A DNA stretch of 32,168 nucleotides from a delta proteobacterium MLS_D (GCA_002030015.1 LQBH01000018.1:1-32168); one strand, 5' to 3'. Counted from the stretch's first letter, positions 15,732 to 24,256 are shown. Program-made: numbers and translations. Notes: generated from the letters alone by a model not told the origin.

Positions 15732-18227
15732 TCACCCGCCGGTCATAAGCGTTTGTTTTTTTACAACGCGAACGGTCCGTGCCTCTCCGTCTTCCATTCC
15801 CATCACTTCGGTGAGGATTTCCTGAGGTTTTACTCCCCCTTGCGCGGTGAAGAGAAAAACGCCCCGCAGGATGCAACGTTCATCGTCATAGACCAGAGAT
15901 TCCACCAGGGGGCGGAGATCTCTCGTTTGAGTCGTTCCCTTTTTGGCCCGTTCGATGATGAAAGATTCGGCATTCAGGAATGATTTGATGCGCCGCTTAT
16001 AGTCGGTTTTTCTCTCATTACTGTCGCTTCTGTCAAGCTGCATTTCGTAGACGAATCCGATTATCTGTTTCGACAATGCGCGGTGCCCGGATTCAGCGTC
16101 GTTCATGGAAATAATTTCCAGGCCTTCCGGAAGATGACGATTAACAACGTCGACCAGGTGGCGGACACGTTCCTTGCCGGGCGGCCTGATCCATATATCG
16201 GCGAATTCCGATTCGCTTTCAATTCCCAGAGGGGTGGCGCATGGAAAGGATATTTTCGGGTTCGGGTGAAAGCCCCGTGAATAGTCAAATCGCAGGCCGC
16301 TTCTTGCGATCGCTCGAATAAGCGCCGACGCCGTGTCAAGATGAGAGAGGAAACGGGCCTTTCCCGCCTTACGGTAGTGGAGACGCAGTCGAAGAGGCGT
16401 CCACGGTTCTTCCCGGGGAAGTATTTCGGCAGGGACGGCGCTGTTCCCCGTGACGGTGTCTGCCTGTGCCGGACGCAGCTCGAGCCCGTCCCGGCAGGCG
16501 CCGCAGCCGTAACAGCCGGCGGTCCGGCAGTCTTCCGTAGTCGTTGACGTTGCAGCTTTCTCCTTTTCCCGCAGAAGAAAATTTTTGTCGACTCCGGCAT
16601 CAACGTATGACCAGGGCAAATCGGTTTCAACCGGGCGGTTTTCCAGGTATGGGTAGGGATTGAATCCGGTTTCCCTGAAAGCCTGTTCCCAGAGTTCGAA
16701 ATGAAACAGGTCGCTCCATCCGTCAAATCGTGCGCCGAGCCGGTAGACCCGTTCTATGACATCGGCCACGCGACGGTCGCCCCGCGCGATTACTCCTTCA
16801 AGAAAACTCATGCGCCGGTCGTGCCACTTCAACTTCAGGTTCCGGTGGCGGAGAATATCTTTGAAGTAACGTTGCCGTTCTTCCGTTTCATCGGGACTGA
16901 TCTGGCGCTCCCATTGAAAGGGCGTGTGGGGTTTGGGAATAAAGGTGGAAAGACTCGCCGTTACCTGGTGCCGGTTGCCTCCCGTCCGCAACACCTTGTA
17001 CACGAGATCCGTGATGCCTTCCAGGTCTTCTCTGCGTTCCCCGGGGAGGCCGATCATGAAATATAATTTTATTGATTTCCAGCCGGATTCGAAAACGATT
17101 CCAGCTGTGTCTATCAGGTCTTCCTCACGGTTTCCCTTGTTGATTGCGTCGCGAAGCCGCTGTGTCCCGGCTTCCGGCGCCAGGGTGAAGCTTGTTTTTC
17201 GCACGCGCTTTATTTGTTCTATAATCGGCGATGTCAGGGTTTCCGTTCGCAGTGAAGGAAGGGCGAGTGCCACGTGATGCCCGGCATTCCGATTCATGAG
17301 TTCCGTCATAAGCGGGCCGATACAGGAGTAATCGCCCGAGCTGAGTGCCAGGAGTGATATTTCGTCGTACCCGGTTGCCTCGAGAATGCGGTCCGCTTTT
17401 TTCACGATTTGCCCGGGATCCCTTTCACGGTAGGGACGCCACACCATGCCGGCCTGGCAGAAGCGGCATCCGCGGGTGCAGCCCCGGGCGATTTCCAGGG
17501 TGATCCTGTCATGAATGGTCCTTATCAGTGGAACGACGGGAGTTTCAGGGAAAAAGGCCTTGTCGATATCGACGACTGTCCGCTTCTTCACGGGATGATT
17601 CATTCCGTGAACGGACGGTACATACAGTCCATCCAGCTCGGCAAGCCTTTCAAGAATCGTCGTCCGTGTTTTCCCGTGCCGCTTTGCCTCGGCGACCGCC
17701 TCGGCAATTTCAACGATAACTTCCTCGCCTTCGCCGATAACGAAGGCGTCAAAAAAAGGAACCGTCGGTTCCGGATTAAAGGTACAGGGTCCGCCGACAA
17801 TCACGACAGGATGTTCCTGCCTGCGATCGCGTCCGCGAAGCGGTATTCCTCCCAGTTCAAGCATGCACAGGACATTGGTGGTGGAAAGTTCGTACTGCAG
17901 AGAAAATCCCACGACGTCGAAGCGGTTCAGGGGGATTCCCGATTCAAGCGATGAGAGAGGAATATTCCTTCCGCGAAGAAGACGTTCCATGTCGGGCCAG
18001 GGAGCGTAAACCCGTTCGGCCCGCCAGCCGGGAAGATGGTTCAGAATTCCGTAGAGAATCTGCAATCCCGTGTGCGACATGCCCACTTCATATACGTCGG
18101 GAAATGCAAGGGCGAAAGAAAAAGCGGCGTCGCCGCTTTCCTTGTGAACGACGTTGGTTTCTCCACCGGTATAGCGGGCCGGTTTTTGAACCAGCGGAAG
18201 AATCGCTTCGAGATTGCTGTTACGCAT
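15732..18227 (-). CDS. B12-binding-type radical SAM protein fused to DUF2344
   Basis: An 831-residue protein from the ATG at 18227, which overlaps the mdh stop by 8 nt; the frame extends to 18332 but that part lies inside mdh. The N-terminal half is a radical SAM protein of the TIGR03960 type: a cobalamin-like domain (GMSHTGLQILYGILN and VGFSLQYE), then the SAM cluster CTRGCRFC (Cys250, Cys254, Cys257), then APEAGTQRLRD and YFMIGLPGE. A Cys-rich linker (CRTAGCYGCGAC) joins it to a C-terminal DUF2344 domain beginning LRLRLHYRKAGKARFLSHLD. In many bacteria the two domains are fused as here; in others they are separate genes. The reaction is unknown. Its constant proximity to RNase G suggests an RNA or ribosome-related modification, which is inference. 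Confidence 0.92.
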   Translation of the reverse strand: MRNSNLEAILPLVQKPARYTGGETNVVHKESGDAAFSFALAFPDVYEVGMSHTGLQILYGILNHLPGWRAERVYAPWPDMERLLRGRNIPLSSLESGIPLNRFDVVGFSLQYELSTTNVLCMLELGGIPLRGRDRRQEHPVVIVGGPCTFNPEPTVPFFDAFVIGEGEEVIVEIAEAVAEAKRHGKTRTTILERLAELDGLYVPSVHGMNHPVKKRTVVDIDKAFFPETPVVPLIRTIHDRITLEIARGCTRGCRFCQAGMVWRPYRERDPGQIVKKADRILEATGYDEISLLALSSGDYSCIGPLMTELMNRNAGHHVALALPSLRTETLTSPIIEQIKRVRKTSFTLAPEAGTQRLRDAINKGNREEDLIDTAGIVFESGWKSIKLYFMIGLPGERREDLEGITDLVYKVLRTGGNRHQVTASLSTFIPKPHTPFQWERQISPDETEERQRYFKDILRHRNLKLKWHDRRMSFLEGVIARGDRRVADVIERVYRLGARFDGWSDLFHFELWEQAFRETGFNPYPYLENRPVETDLPWSYVDAGVDKNFLLREKEKAATSTTTEDCRTAGCYGCGACRDGLELRPAQADTVTGNSAVPAEILPREEPWTPLRLRLHYRKAGKARFLSHLDTASALIRAIARSGLRFDYSRGFHPNPKISFPCATPLGIESESEFADIWIRPPGKERVRHLVDVVNRHLPEGLEIISMNDAESGHRALSKQIIGFVYEMQLDRSDSNERKTDYKRRIKSFLNAESFIIERAKKGTTQTRDLRPLVESLVYDDERCILRGVFLFTAQGGVKPQEILTEVMGMEDGEARTVRVVKKQTLMTGG

Positions 18228-19158
18228 TGGCGGCCGTTTCAAGTTGTTCCACCATGTCGCGTGCAGTAGCGGCGGCTTTTTGAAGCTCCGCCGCTTCATC
18301 GCCGTCCAGCGGCAGTTCACAGACCTGTTCAATGCCGCCGGCTCCCACGATCACCGGCACGCCGATATGAATATTATGAATACCGTAGTGGCCGTCCGGG
18401 TAAGCCGCAGCAGACATCATGCGCCTGGTGTCGCCCAGAACCGCTTCAACCATGGCTGTAACCGCCGCAGAAGGGGCGTGCCATGCACTGCCCGATTTGA
18501 GCAGGTTTACGATTTCGGCGCCTCCCTGCCTGGTTCGTTCAACGATAAGTCGGAAGTCTTCTTGTGAAAGAATGGTACTGACGGGCGTGCCTTTGATCGT
18601 TGTGCGGCTTTTCAGGGGAACCATAGTTTCTCCGTGACTTCCTAATACCAGCGTTTCAATATCCCGCGGGGAAACGTTCAAGGCACGGGACAGAAAATAT
18701 TTGAACCGTGCTTCGTCGAGCACGCCGCCCATGCCGAATACGCGTTCCGGCGGAAACCCCGAGTGTTTCCAGGCGACATGAGTCATCACGTCCAGGGGGT
18801 TTGTGACGACGATCATGACCGCGTCCGGCGCGAAGCGGGAGATGTTTCGAGTAACCGATGTGATGACGTCGGCGTTTTTTCGTGCCAGGTCCTCCCGGGT
18901 CATGCCGGGCGCCCTCGGGTATCCCGCGGTAACGACGACAATGGAGGAATCTTTTATTTCGCTGAAATCATTGGTTCCTTCAATGCGTGAGTCAAAGCCT
19001 TCAACGGCGGCGGACTGGGCTATGTCCAGGGCCTTGCCCTGTGGAATGCCTTCCGCCACATCGACCAGGACGACATCCGCCATGTTTTTTTCAACGATTC
19101 TCTGGCCCACCATTGCTCCCACAAAACCGGCACCTATAACGGCGACCTTGCTTTTCAT
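18220..19158 (-). CDS. mdh: Malate dehydrogenase (LDH-like, NAD-dependent)
   Basis: A 312-residue protein of the LDH-like malate dehydrogenase group. The dinucleotide motif is GAGFVG (9-14), with an acidic Asp33 at the end of the second strand favouring NAD. Substrate residues fit malate rather than lactate: Arg82 and Arg88 in GYPRAPGMTRED, and Arg151 in LDEARF; the catalytic pair is Asp148 and His175 (GSHGETMVPL). It interconverts malate and oxaloacetate in the cytoplasm. AAAGAGG-type purines precede the ATG. Its last 8 nt contain the start of the radical SAM gene, so both are translated from one message. A 108-nt gap separates it from the upstream small gene. Confidence 0.94.
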   Translation of the reverse strand: MKSKVAVIGAGFVGAMVGQRIVEKNMADVVLVDVAEGIPQGKALDIAQSAAVEGFDSRIEGTNDFSEIKDSSIVVVTAGYPRAPGMTREDLARKNADVITSVTRNISRFAPDAVMIVVTNPLDVMTHVAWKHSGFPPERVFGMGGVLDEARFKYFLSRALNVSPRDIETLVLGSHGETMVPLKSRTTIKGTPVSTILSQEDFRLIVERTRQGGAEIVNLLKSGSAWHAPSAAVTAMVEAVLGDTRRMMSAAAYPDGHYGIHNIHIGVPVIVGAGGIEQVCELPLDGDEAAELQKAAATARDMVEQLETAANA

Positions 19159-19266
19159 GATTGCAACCTCTTTCTCCTTATAATTTCTTTTTTCACCGCC
19201 TGAAAAACAGCGGTTTCCTTAAGACGACCGGAATGTCACCGCTTTTTATGTATTCGGTTTCGGCGG

Positions 19267-19653
19267 TTATTTTACTTTTTTCAGCCTGTACCGGTGGGGT
19301 CGTTTCTTTACATCAGCGAGTTTTGAACGGACGAAACGTGCCGGGAACCCCGGTTTTTCAAGGTACTGAAGCACGTCGTTCTTGAAATTGTTCAGCAGTT
19401 CCGCGAAAACAAATCCCCGTTCATCATTGTGTACAAATGTACGTTCGTTAGTCAGGGTGAAGTCAACGGGGTCGCCGAATATCGCTTTGACAAGGTCGAA
19501 GTCTTCAATCGACTCGAAATACTCGATTCTGAGCGGCACGGGAACGACAATTTCCACCGCTACCCTGGTTGTATCCGCTGCGACGGGATGAGACCGGTCC
19601 CTTACCTGGAGTAACAGGTCGTTGGCAAGCCTGATTTCTTCGATTACTTTCAT
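19267..19653 (-). CDS. Conserved-looking protein of unknown function
   Basis: I do not recognise this family. The protein is 128 residues from the ATG at 19653; the frame extends to 19878, but that part would cover the divergent promoter region and is compositionally different. It is hydrophilic, without signal peptide, membrane segment or Cys motif. It starts MKVIEEIRLANDLLLQVRDRS and ends in a strongly basic tail (KKRPHRYRLKKVK) after a PGFPARFVRSKL segment. The basic end may contact nucleic acid or a phosphate-rich partner. The ribosome site before the ATG is weak, so the start is uncertain. It lies 108 nt upstream of mdh in the same direction. Confidence 0.6.
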   Translation of the reverse strand: MKVIEEIRLANDLLLQVRDRSHPVAADTTRVAVEIVVPVPLRIEYFESIEDFDLVKAIFGDPVDFTLTNERTFVHNDERGFVFAELLNNFKNDVLQYLEKPGFPARFVRSKLADVKKRPHRYRLKKVK

Positions 19654-19876
19654 AATAACTGTACGACGCCTTTCACGAAAACCGCCCTTTTTTTGCCGGG
19701 ACAGACCGTGGTGTATATACCAGAGAGGGCTTCCGGGGCAAGTCCATTGTTTTTTGACCGTTTCCGGAATAGCGGCCCGGCTTTTCTCCTTGACCGCCGC
19801 TGATCGTCCCGGTATATAGGCGATCCCTGCCGAGGGCGGGGTCAGTACTGACGAGAGGAGTCTTTCCCGGTCGGCC

Positions 19877-20794
19877 ATGGCGCGTGAAATTTATGATAAT
19901 ATTTTTTTGATAGATCTCGATCAACCGCGCCGAGGGTTTGAAAAGTTCATCAGCAGCTGGCTGGTTCGTCGTGAAGGAGCGACGATACTCGTCGACCCCG
20001 GTCCCTCGTCGAGTATCCCGCGCCTGGAAGAAGAACTGGAGACCCTCGCCGTCAAGAAAATCGATTTTGTCCTCATTACTCATATTCACATAGATCACGT
20101 GGGAGGACTGGGGCACCTGCTGGAACGCCATCCGGAAGCCCGGGTGGTTTGCAAACCTTCCACCGTGAGGCACCTGACCGAACCATCGAAACTTTCAGCA
20201 GCTTCGCGGCAAGCTTTGGGGGATCTGGCCGACCTGTACGGAACTATCAGGCCCAGTCCCGAAGAGGCGTTTCTTGACGAATACGAGGCGAGTCGGGTTG
20301 GACTGTTCGAAACAGTGGAAACACCGGGACATGCCTCACATCATCGCTGCTACCTGATGGGAGACATTCTGTTCGTCGGAGAGGCGGCGGGAGTCTTCTA
20401 TCCTCACGAAAGCGGGCCGTATCTGCGCCTCGCGTCGCCGGCTCCCTTTTTCTACGACGTGTATCGGTCGTCGCTTCTGAAAGCGGCGTCGCTTGATGTT
20501 TCACATCTCTGCTTCGCGCATTACGGGTTCTGTGACGACCCGCCACGACTGTTCGACGCGGCCCTGAATCAGCTCGATCTCTGGGTTGCGCTGACGGAAA
20601 AACGATTGAATGCCGGTGAAGATGAAGAACTGTTTGAAGAATCGGTTTTCGAAGATTTGTTGAAGCGGGACCGGGCCATGACATGGTATCGGGAATTTCC
20701 CCGCGATGTGCAGGAGCGGGAACGGTATTTCGCCGTAAAAAGCATTCGCGGCATTCATCACTGGATTCAAAAAAACGGTGCCGTCAGACAATAA
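19877..20794 (+). CDS. MBL-fold metallo-hydrolase
   Basis: A 305-residue protein of the metallo-beta-lactamase fold. The metal motif is THIHIDHVGG near residues 69-78; a second His is in ETPGHASHH, an Asp/Gly strand in GDILFVGEAAGVF, and a distal His in CFAHYGF. The C-terminal third (from about 220) is helical and acidic, with DLLKRDRAM and a helix ending in HHWIQKNG. The family includes glyoxalase II-like thioesterases, quorum-signal lactonases and flavoprotein-like enzymes. A long DMKP-type lactonase motif is not seen, and no substrate can be chosen. The gene runs divergently from the unknown gene at 19653 and overlaps the end of the FlgC-like gene by 11 nt, tail to tail. Confidence 0.9.
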   Translation: MAREIYDNIFLIDLDQPRRGFEKFISSWLVRREGATILVDPGPSSSIPRLEEELETLAVKKIDFVLITHIHIDHVGGLGHLLERHPEARVVCKPSTVRHLTEPSKLSAASRQALGDLADLYGTIRPSPEEAFLDEYEASRVGLFETVETPGHASHHRCYLMGDILFVGEAAGVFYPHESGPYLRLASPAPFFYDVYRSSLLKAASLDVSHLCFAHYGFCDDPPRLFDAALNQLDLWVALTEKRLNAGEDEELFEESVFEDLLKRDRAMTWYREFPRDVQERERYFAVKSIRGIHHWIQKNGAVRQ

Positions 20795-21125
20795 CATCCA
20801 TGAGAATACGTTTCGTCTCGTTTTCCTCGCGCACCGTGGCGACGACGGCTTCGTACGCGTGGAGCGTCGTGATAAGCCGGCCGAATTCCTCGTGCAGATC
20901 CACGTTTGAAGATTCAGGCTCCGTTACGGCAGGATGGTCGGGGTACGTGCAGAATGTTCGCTCGTCGCTTCCTTCGATGGATACCGTCACGCCGCCGGCG
21001 CGGGTTTCGAGAAAACGAGCACGGCTTTTTTCAAAACCATCAGTAGAGACGTTTGCGGTATTGTGGGCTATTACGTTCATCGCGGTGCCGAGGGCACTGA
21101 GAGCCGTCGCCGGTATAGAAGACAA
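20784..21125 (-). CDS. FlgC-like flagellar rod-type protein, orphan (probable TTG start)
   Basis: A 113-residue protein with the two halves of a flagellar rod protein and almost nothing between them: an N-terminal Flg_bb_rod segment (ALGTAMNVIAHNTANVSTDGF) and a C-terminal segment with ESSNVDLHEEFGRLITTLHAYEA and a coiled tail. FlgC is usually nearer 140 residues. The first codon is TTG at 21125, with AAGGAGG 9 nt upstream. No other flagellar gene is nearby. It overlaps the MBL gene end by 11 nt. It could be a relic, or a repurposed secreted or envelope protein; its role without a flagellum is unknown. Confidence 0.83.
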   Translation of the reverse strand: MSSIPATALSALGTAMNVIAHNTANVSTDGFEKSRARFLETRAGGVTVSIEGSDERTFCTYPDHPAVTEPESSNVDLHEEFGRLITTLHAYEAVVATVREENETKRILMDVIV

Positions 21126-21201
21126 GGGGCCGCGCCTCCTTCCAGGATCGTTCTGATGATAGTATCGACTGATGGGTGGAAAAACTTGACACGTTTCGAC
21201 T

Positions 21202-21225
21202 CCGCCGGCTTCTCGAACCCGGCGG
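21202..21225. terminator. Inverted repeat, possible terminator between SufB/D and FlgC-like genes
   Basis: CCGCCGG (21202-21208) and CCGGCGG (21219-21225) are perfect 7-nt arms round a 10-nt loop. The hairpin begins 5 nt after the SufB/D stop on the minus strand. A T-rich stretch follows only on the plus strand or some 15 nt later on the minus strand, so it is a weak terminator in the expected direction. Confidence 0.45.
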
Positions 21226-21230
21226 TGCTT

Positions 21231-22448
21231 TTACAGCATATCTTCTCTGCTCAAATCAACGGCGCGGTCGATTTCTTTCTGCAGGGGAGCCGGAAGATCC
21301 GGAATATCGACACTGAGGAATCCCCTGACAATCGTGGCTGTCGCTTCCTCCTCCGTCAGGCCGCGCGACATGAGATAAAAAATTTCCTCCTGGGCGATTT
21401 TTCCCACCGCGGCTTCGTGGGACATCTCGACGCCGTCGACTTTTCCCACGAGTTCCGGAATGGCGTGGATCATGCCGTGGTTAAGAATCAGGCCGCGGCA
21501 TTCGAGGTGGCCCCGAGCACCCGGAACTTCTCCTACGAGGTCTCCGCGGGCCAGAATATTTCCGCCGTTGGAGATCGCCCGGGAAATGATTTCCGCTCGT
21601 GTTTCTTCCGCTTTCAGGTCAATGCCGCCTCCCACATCAAGCTCACCTCCGGGGCTTCCCACGAGAAGACTGTAGAAACGGGCCACGGCGCCCCTGCCGA
21701 CCAGCGAGGTTCGGGGGTACGTCTGCAGTGACTTGACCGGTTTCATGCAGATATAATTATTGAGAAACAAGCCGCCTTCTTCAACGATGCCAGCCGACCG
21801 GGGCCGGACGAGGACGTCTTCCGCCCAGTGATGGATCATGGTGAAACTCAGCTTGGCGTTTTTCTTGACGTAAAACTCGGAGATGCCTACGTGGATGCCG
21901 CCGGAAACATGAGCGGCTGTCGCGCATCCCGTGATGACGTGGAGTTCCGACCCTTCTTCGGCGATAATGATATTGTGTACGTTCTGGCTGAAGCCGTCCT
22001 TTTCAAGATACATGCAGGCCTGGGCCGGGAAAGTGATCCTGGCGCCTGGAAGCGCCCTGATAAGGTAGCCGTTGTGAAGATCCAGGCGGGCCCTGGCGGT
22101 GTACTTATCGGTGTCCACGTCTATCAGCTTCCAGTAATAATCAGCGAGCCAGTCGAACTTCTCAAGGGCCTCCCGTATTGGAATGACTTCGAGTCCTTCC
22201 TGAAGTGATGCCGTATAAACGGGAACGCCGTCTTTCTGAATATATGAGCCGGAGCGTTCTCCGGTGTCGCTTTCTATGCCCGCGAGCAGCATGCGTTCTT
22301 TATCGCTGTCGGAAAGACGGTCGAGGTCGTCGATGACCTCATGTGAAGGAGACTCCACGGTATATGAGTCCAGGTCTATATCGGGCCCGTAGGCGGCCGC
22401 TTTCTGCCGTGCCGAGCGGGCCTTTTCGTCTAGGTCGCGAATCCGCAT
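21231..22448 (-). CDS. sufB: SufB/SufD-family Fe-S cluster assembly scaffold
   Basis: A 405-residue SufB/SufD-type protein of the short class found beside a lone SufC. The start is the ATG at 22448 with GAGGAG 8 nt upstream, inside the end of sufC; a GTG three codons earlier is too close to that site. The core right-handed beta-helix is recognisable by many HV-GGIHVGI, GRGAVARFYSLLVG and RGDLVGEVPGARGHLEC type repeats, and the C-terminal helical domain has SHEAAVGKIAQEEIFYLMSRG, the most conserved SufB/D stretch. With SufC it assembles Fe-S clusters in the cytoplasm. No SufA, SufS, SufU or SufE lies nearby. This matches the minimal two-gene SUF (SMS) type described in archaea and anaerobes. 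Confidence 0.92.
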   Translation of the reverse strand: MRIRDLDEKARSARQKAAAYGPDIDLDSYTVESPSHEVIDDLDRLSDSDKERMLLAGIESDTGERSGSYIQKDGVPVYTASLQEGLEVIPIREALEKFDWLADYYWKLIDVDTDKYTARARLDLHNGYLIRALPGARITFPAQACMYLEKDGFSQNVHNIIIAEEGSELHVITGCATAAHVSGGIHVGISEFYVKKNAKLSFTMIHHWAEDVLVRPRSAGIVEEGGLFLNNYICMKPVKSLQTYPRTSLVGRGAVARFYSLLVGSPGGELDVGGGIDLKAEETRAEIISRAISNGGNILARGDLVGEVPGARGHLECRGLILNHGMIHAIPELVGKVDGVEMSHEAAVGKIAQEEIFYLMSRGLTEEEATATIVRGFLSVDIPDLPAPLQKEIDRAVDLSREDML

Positions 22449-23191
22449 CGCACGCACTCCTCGTATCCAACGGTTTTTATCTGTTTGAATATTTCGATGG
22501 GATTGCTCTTGCAGGCCAGTACACCGTCATAGAGTACTTCCCCCCTGTCGGCCGTCACGTAGTCCAGTATGAACCCCGTGTGGGTTATGACCAGTCCCAT
22601 GCGCGACCTGGCTTTCTTGATTTCTTTTACTGTTTTATCCCTTGTCGGCGTGTGATCCCGTTCAAGCAGTTCGTTGATTGTGGTGCCGATCAGGGCGATA
22701 TTTTCCAGGTCGACGCCCGACTCGGGTTCGTCAAAAAGCAGAAGGTCCGGTTTTTGTGCCATGAGTTGTAACAACTCCGAACGTTTGATCTCGCCACCGG
22801 AAAATCCCACATTGATATCGCGGTCGAGAAAATTATTCATGTTGATTCTCTCGGCCAGGGCATCGGTATCGACGCCGTCACCTGCGCATATGTCAACCAG
22901 ATGCCTGGTTTTCAGACCCTTGATACTGGGCGGTCGCTGGTAGGACATGCCGATACCCAGGCGGGCGCGTTCATCAATCGGCAGGGAGGTGATATCTTCT
23001 CCTTTGAAGTATATCTTCCCGGCAGTAACCCGGTACTGGGGATATCCCATAATCGTCATGATGAGCGAGGTTTTTCCCGAGCCGTTGGGTCCGAAGAGAA
23101 TGTGAGTTTCCCCCGGCCGAATTTCCAGGTCGATGTGCTTCAGCAATTCTTTGTCGCCCATCATGACTTGAAGATCTTCTATAACAAGCAT
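22430..23191 (-). CDS. sufC: SufC-type Fe-S assembly ATPase
   Basis: A 253-residue ABC-type ATPase. Walker A is GPNGSGKTS (34-42), the Q-loop lies in YQRPPSI, the signature is FSGGEIKRSE (130-139), and Walker B is LLLFDEPESGVD (150-161). GITHT-type switch His is in VITHTGFIL. FSGGEIKR and DEPESGLD-like sequences are diagnostic of SufC rather than transport ATPases; no membrane partner is present. It ends in a Cys-containing tail (EECVRCGFAT). The sufB start overlaps its last 19 nt, so expression is coupled. It provides ATP hydrolysis that opens the SufB scaffold. A promoter with a consensus TATAAT lies upstream. Confidence 0.94.
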   Translation of the reverse strand: MLVIEDLQVMMGDKELLKHIDLEIRPGETHILFGPNGSGKTSLIMTIMGYPQYRVTAGKIYFKGEDITSLPIDERARLGIGMSYQRPPSIKGLKTRHLVDICAGDGVDTDALAERINMNNFLDRDINVGFSGGEIKRSELLQLMAQKPDLLLFDEPESGVDLENIALIGTTINELLERDHTPTRDKTVKEIKKARSRMGLVITHTGFILDYVTADRGEVLYDGVLACKSNPIEIFKQIKTVGYEECVRCGFAT

Positions 23192-23276
23192 GAAATACTT
23201 CCTTGCAAGGCTGATATACCGCCGCCGTTTATTTTTTTATATATTGTGGCGCTCACCCGCCGCCTCGAAGGGGTGC

Positions 23277-23304
23277 ATTATATATTGCCGACCGATACAG
23301 TCAC
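23277..23304 (-). promoter_or_regulatory. Candidate promoter of the sufCB operon
   Basis: Read on the minus strand, GTGACT (23304-23299) and a consensus TATAAT (23282-23277) are separated by 16 nt. Transcription would begin near 23270, about 80 nt before the sufC ATG. No IscR or SufR type operator is recognisable in the surrounding A/T-rich sequence. Confidence 0.55.
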
Positions 23305-23325
23305 GTACTTTTCGTTTTCCTGCCG

Positions 23326-23364
23326 GGTCGGCGGACCGTATCGGGTCCGCCGACCATAATTTTT
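23326..23364. terminator. Strong hairpin terminator downstream of the lipoprotein gene
   Basis: GGTCGGCGGACC (23326-23337) and GGTCCGCCGACC (23344-23355) form a perfect 12-bp stem with a 6-nt loop. On the plus strand ATAATTTTT follows it, but the gene ending here, the lipoprotein, is on the minus strand, where the downstream side is A-rich. It may act for both strands or mainly block antisense transcription into the lipoprotein gene. Confidence 0.65.
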
Positions 23365-23382
23365 GCACACCGACGATGCGAT

Positions 23383-23961
23383 CTAGCGAGGCCGCTTGTC
23401 GACGATTTTTCCCAGTTTCATGCCGAGCCAGTCTTTCAGCTGTTCGGCGCCCGCGGCTTCTTTTATGATGAAGTCTGTTTCTGCCGTCTGGCCGGAAAGC
23501 ATGGCCATGGCGCGGGCGGTATACACGCCGGGCGGAACAGGCGGTTTCGAGACGACCACGAACTGGTTATAGCTGCCGTCTTCGTCGTAATTCCCGCTGA
23601 TGTTCGCCCGAAGGATGCCGGTAACCTTGGCGAGCGGGGATGCCACAGCCTTGAATGTTCCATCGGCTCCGACGGTGCCGTTCGCGAGGGCCACGTCCGT
23701 GTCACCGGGCCCGATAAGAGATATAAACACCGAGTCTTCCGGTTTGAATCCTGATCCCTCAAAAACGATGTCCGTGCCCGCTACCTTGGCTACGCCGAGA
23801 CGAATGGAGGCGGGATTAACGATGAGCTGGGGATCTGTAATGCCGGGGTTGAGTGTCATGGTTTTGGTTGAACAACCCGAAAGGAAAAAACTTCCCGCCA
23901 GAGCAACAAGAACGCCTGAAATCAGTATCTTCGAGAAAACCTTCATACGCCTGCCAGACAT
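23383..23961 (-). CDS. Lipoprotein with a single beta-sandwich-like domain
   Basis: A 192-residue lipoprotein. The signal peptide (residues 1-29) has a basic start (RRMK), a hydrophobic core and the lipobox LSGC, with Cys30 as the lipidation site. The rest looks like an all-beta, IPT/TIG-like or Ig-like domain: GTDIVFEGSGFKPEDSVFISL, then VGADGTFKAVASPLAKVTGI and PPGVYTARAMAM. It ends in a short helical tail (AEQLKDWLGMKLGKIVD). The ATG at 23961 has AGGAGG 8 nt upstream. It should sit in the outer membrane facing the periplasm or cell surface. No partner gene is adjacent. The function is unknown; a substrate- or polymer-binding role is only a guess from the fold. Confidence 0.85.
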   Translation of the reverse strand: MSGRRMKVFSKILISGVLVALAGSFFLSGCSTKTMTLNPGITDPQLIVNPASIRLGVAKVAGTDIVFEGSGFKPEDSVFISLIGPGDTDVALANGTVGADGTFKAVASPLAKVTGILRANISGNYDEDGSYNQFVVVSKPPVPPGVYTARAMAMLSGQTAETDFIIKEAAGAEQLKDWLGMKLGKIVDKRPR

Positions 23962-24123
23962 GGTGCAATCCTCCTTTTTTTAGAGTTTATGCCGCCTTCA
24001 GAGTATGATGAACCTGCCATGAGATGGAAAATCAGTGGATTCGGCAGGGCATCCCTGTTCACGAAGAACCCTGTTCATGCCGGTGGTGATCGTTTCCTTC
24101 AGTACCGGCGGAAACAGGTCCTC

Positions 24124-24142
24124 CCGCCGGTCGGGCCGGCGG
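24124..24142. repeat. Hairpin in the lipoprotein leader
   Basis: CCGCCGG (24124-24130) and CCGGCGG (24136-24142) flank a 5-nt loop. The same arms are used in the hairpin at 21202-21225. No T-run follows on either strand, so it is not an intrinsic terminator by itself. Confidence 0.55.
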
Positions 24143-24256
24143 TAAACTTGTTGTGTCAGCGCAACGACACGCCCCCGCTTACTGTGCCGTACGGCAACCG
24201 TTATGCTGTGTCGCCGCCGTCGAAAAATGATTCAAGGTGCGAATACACACAGTATA

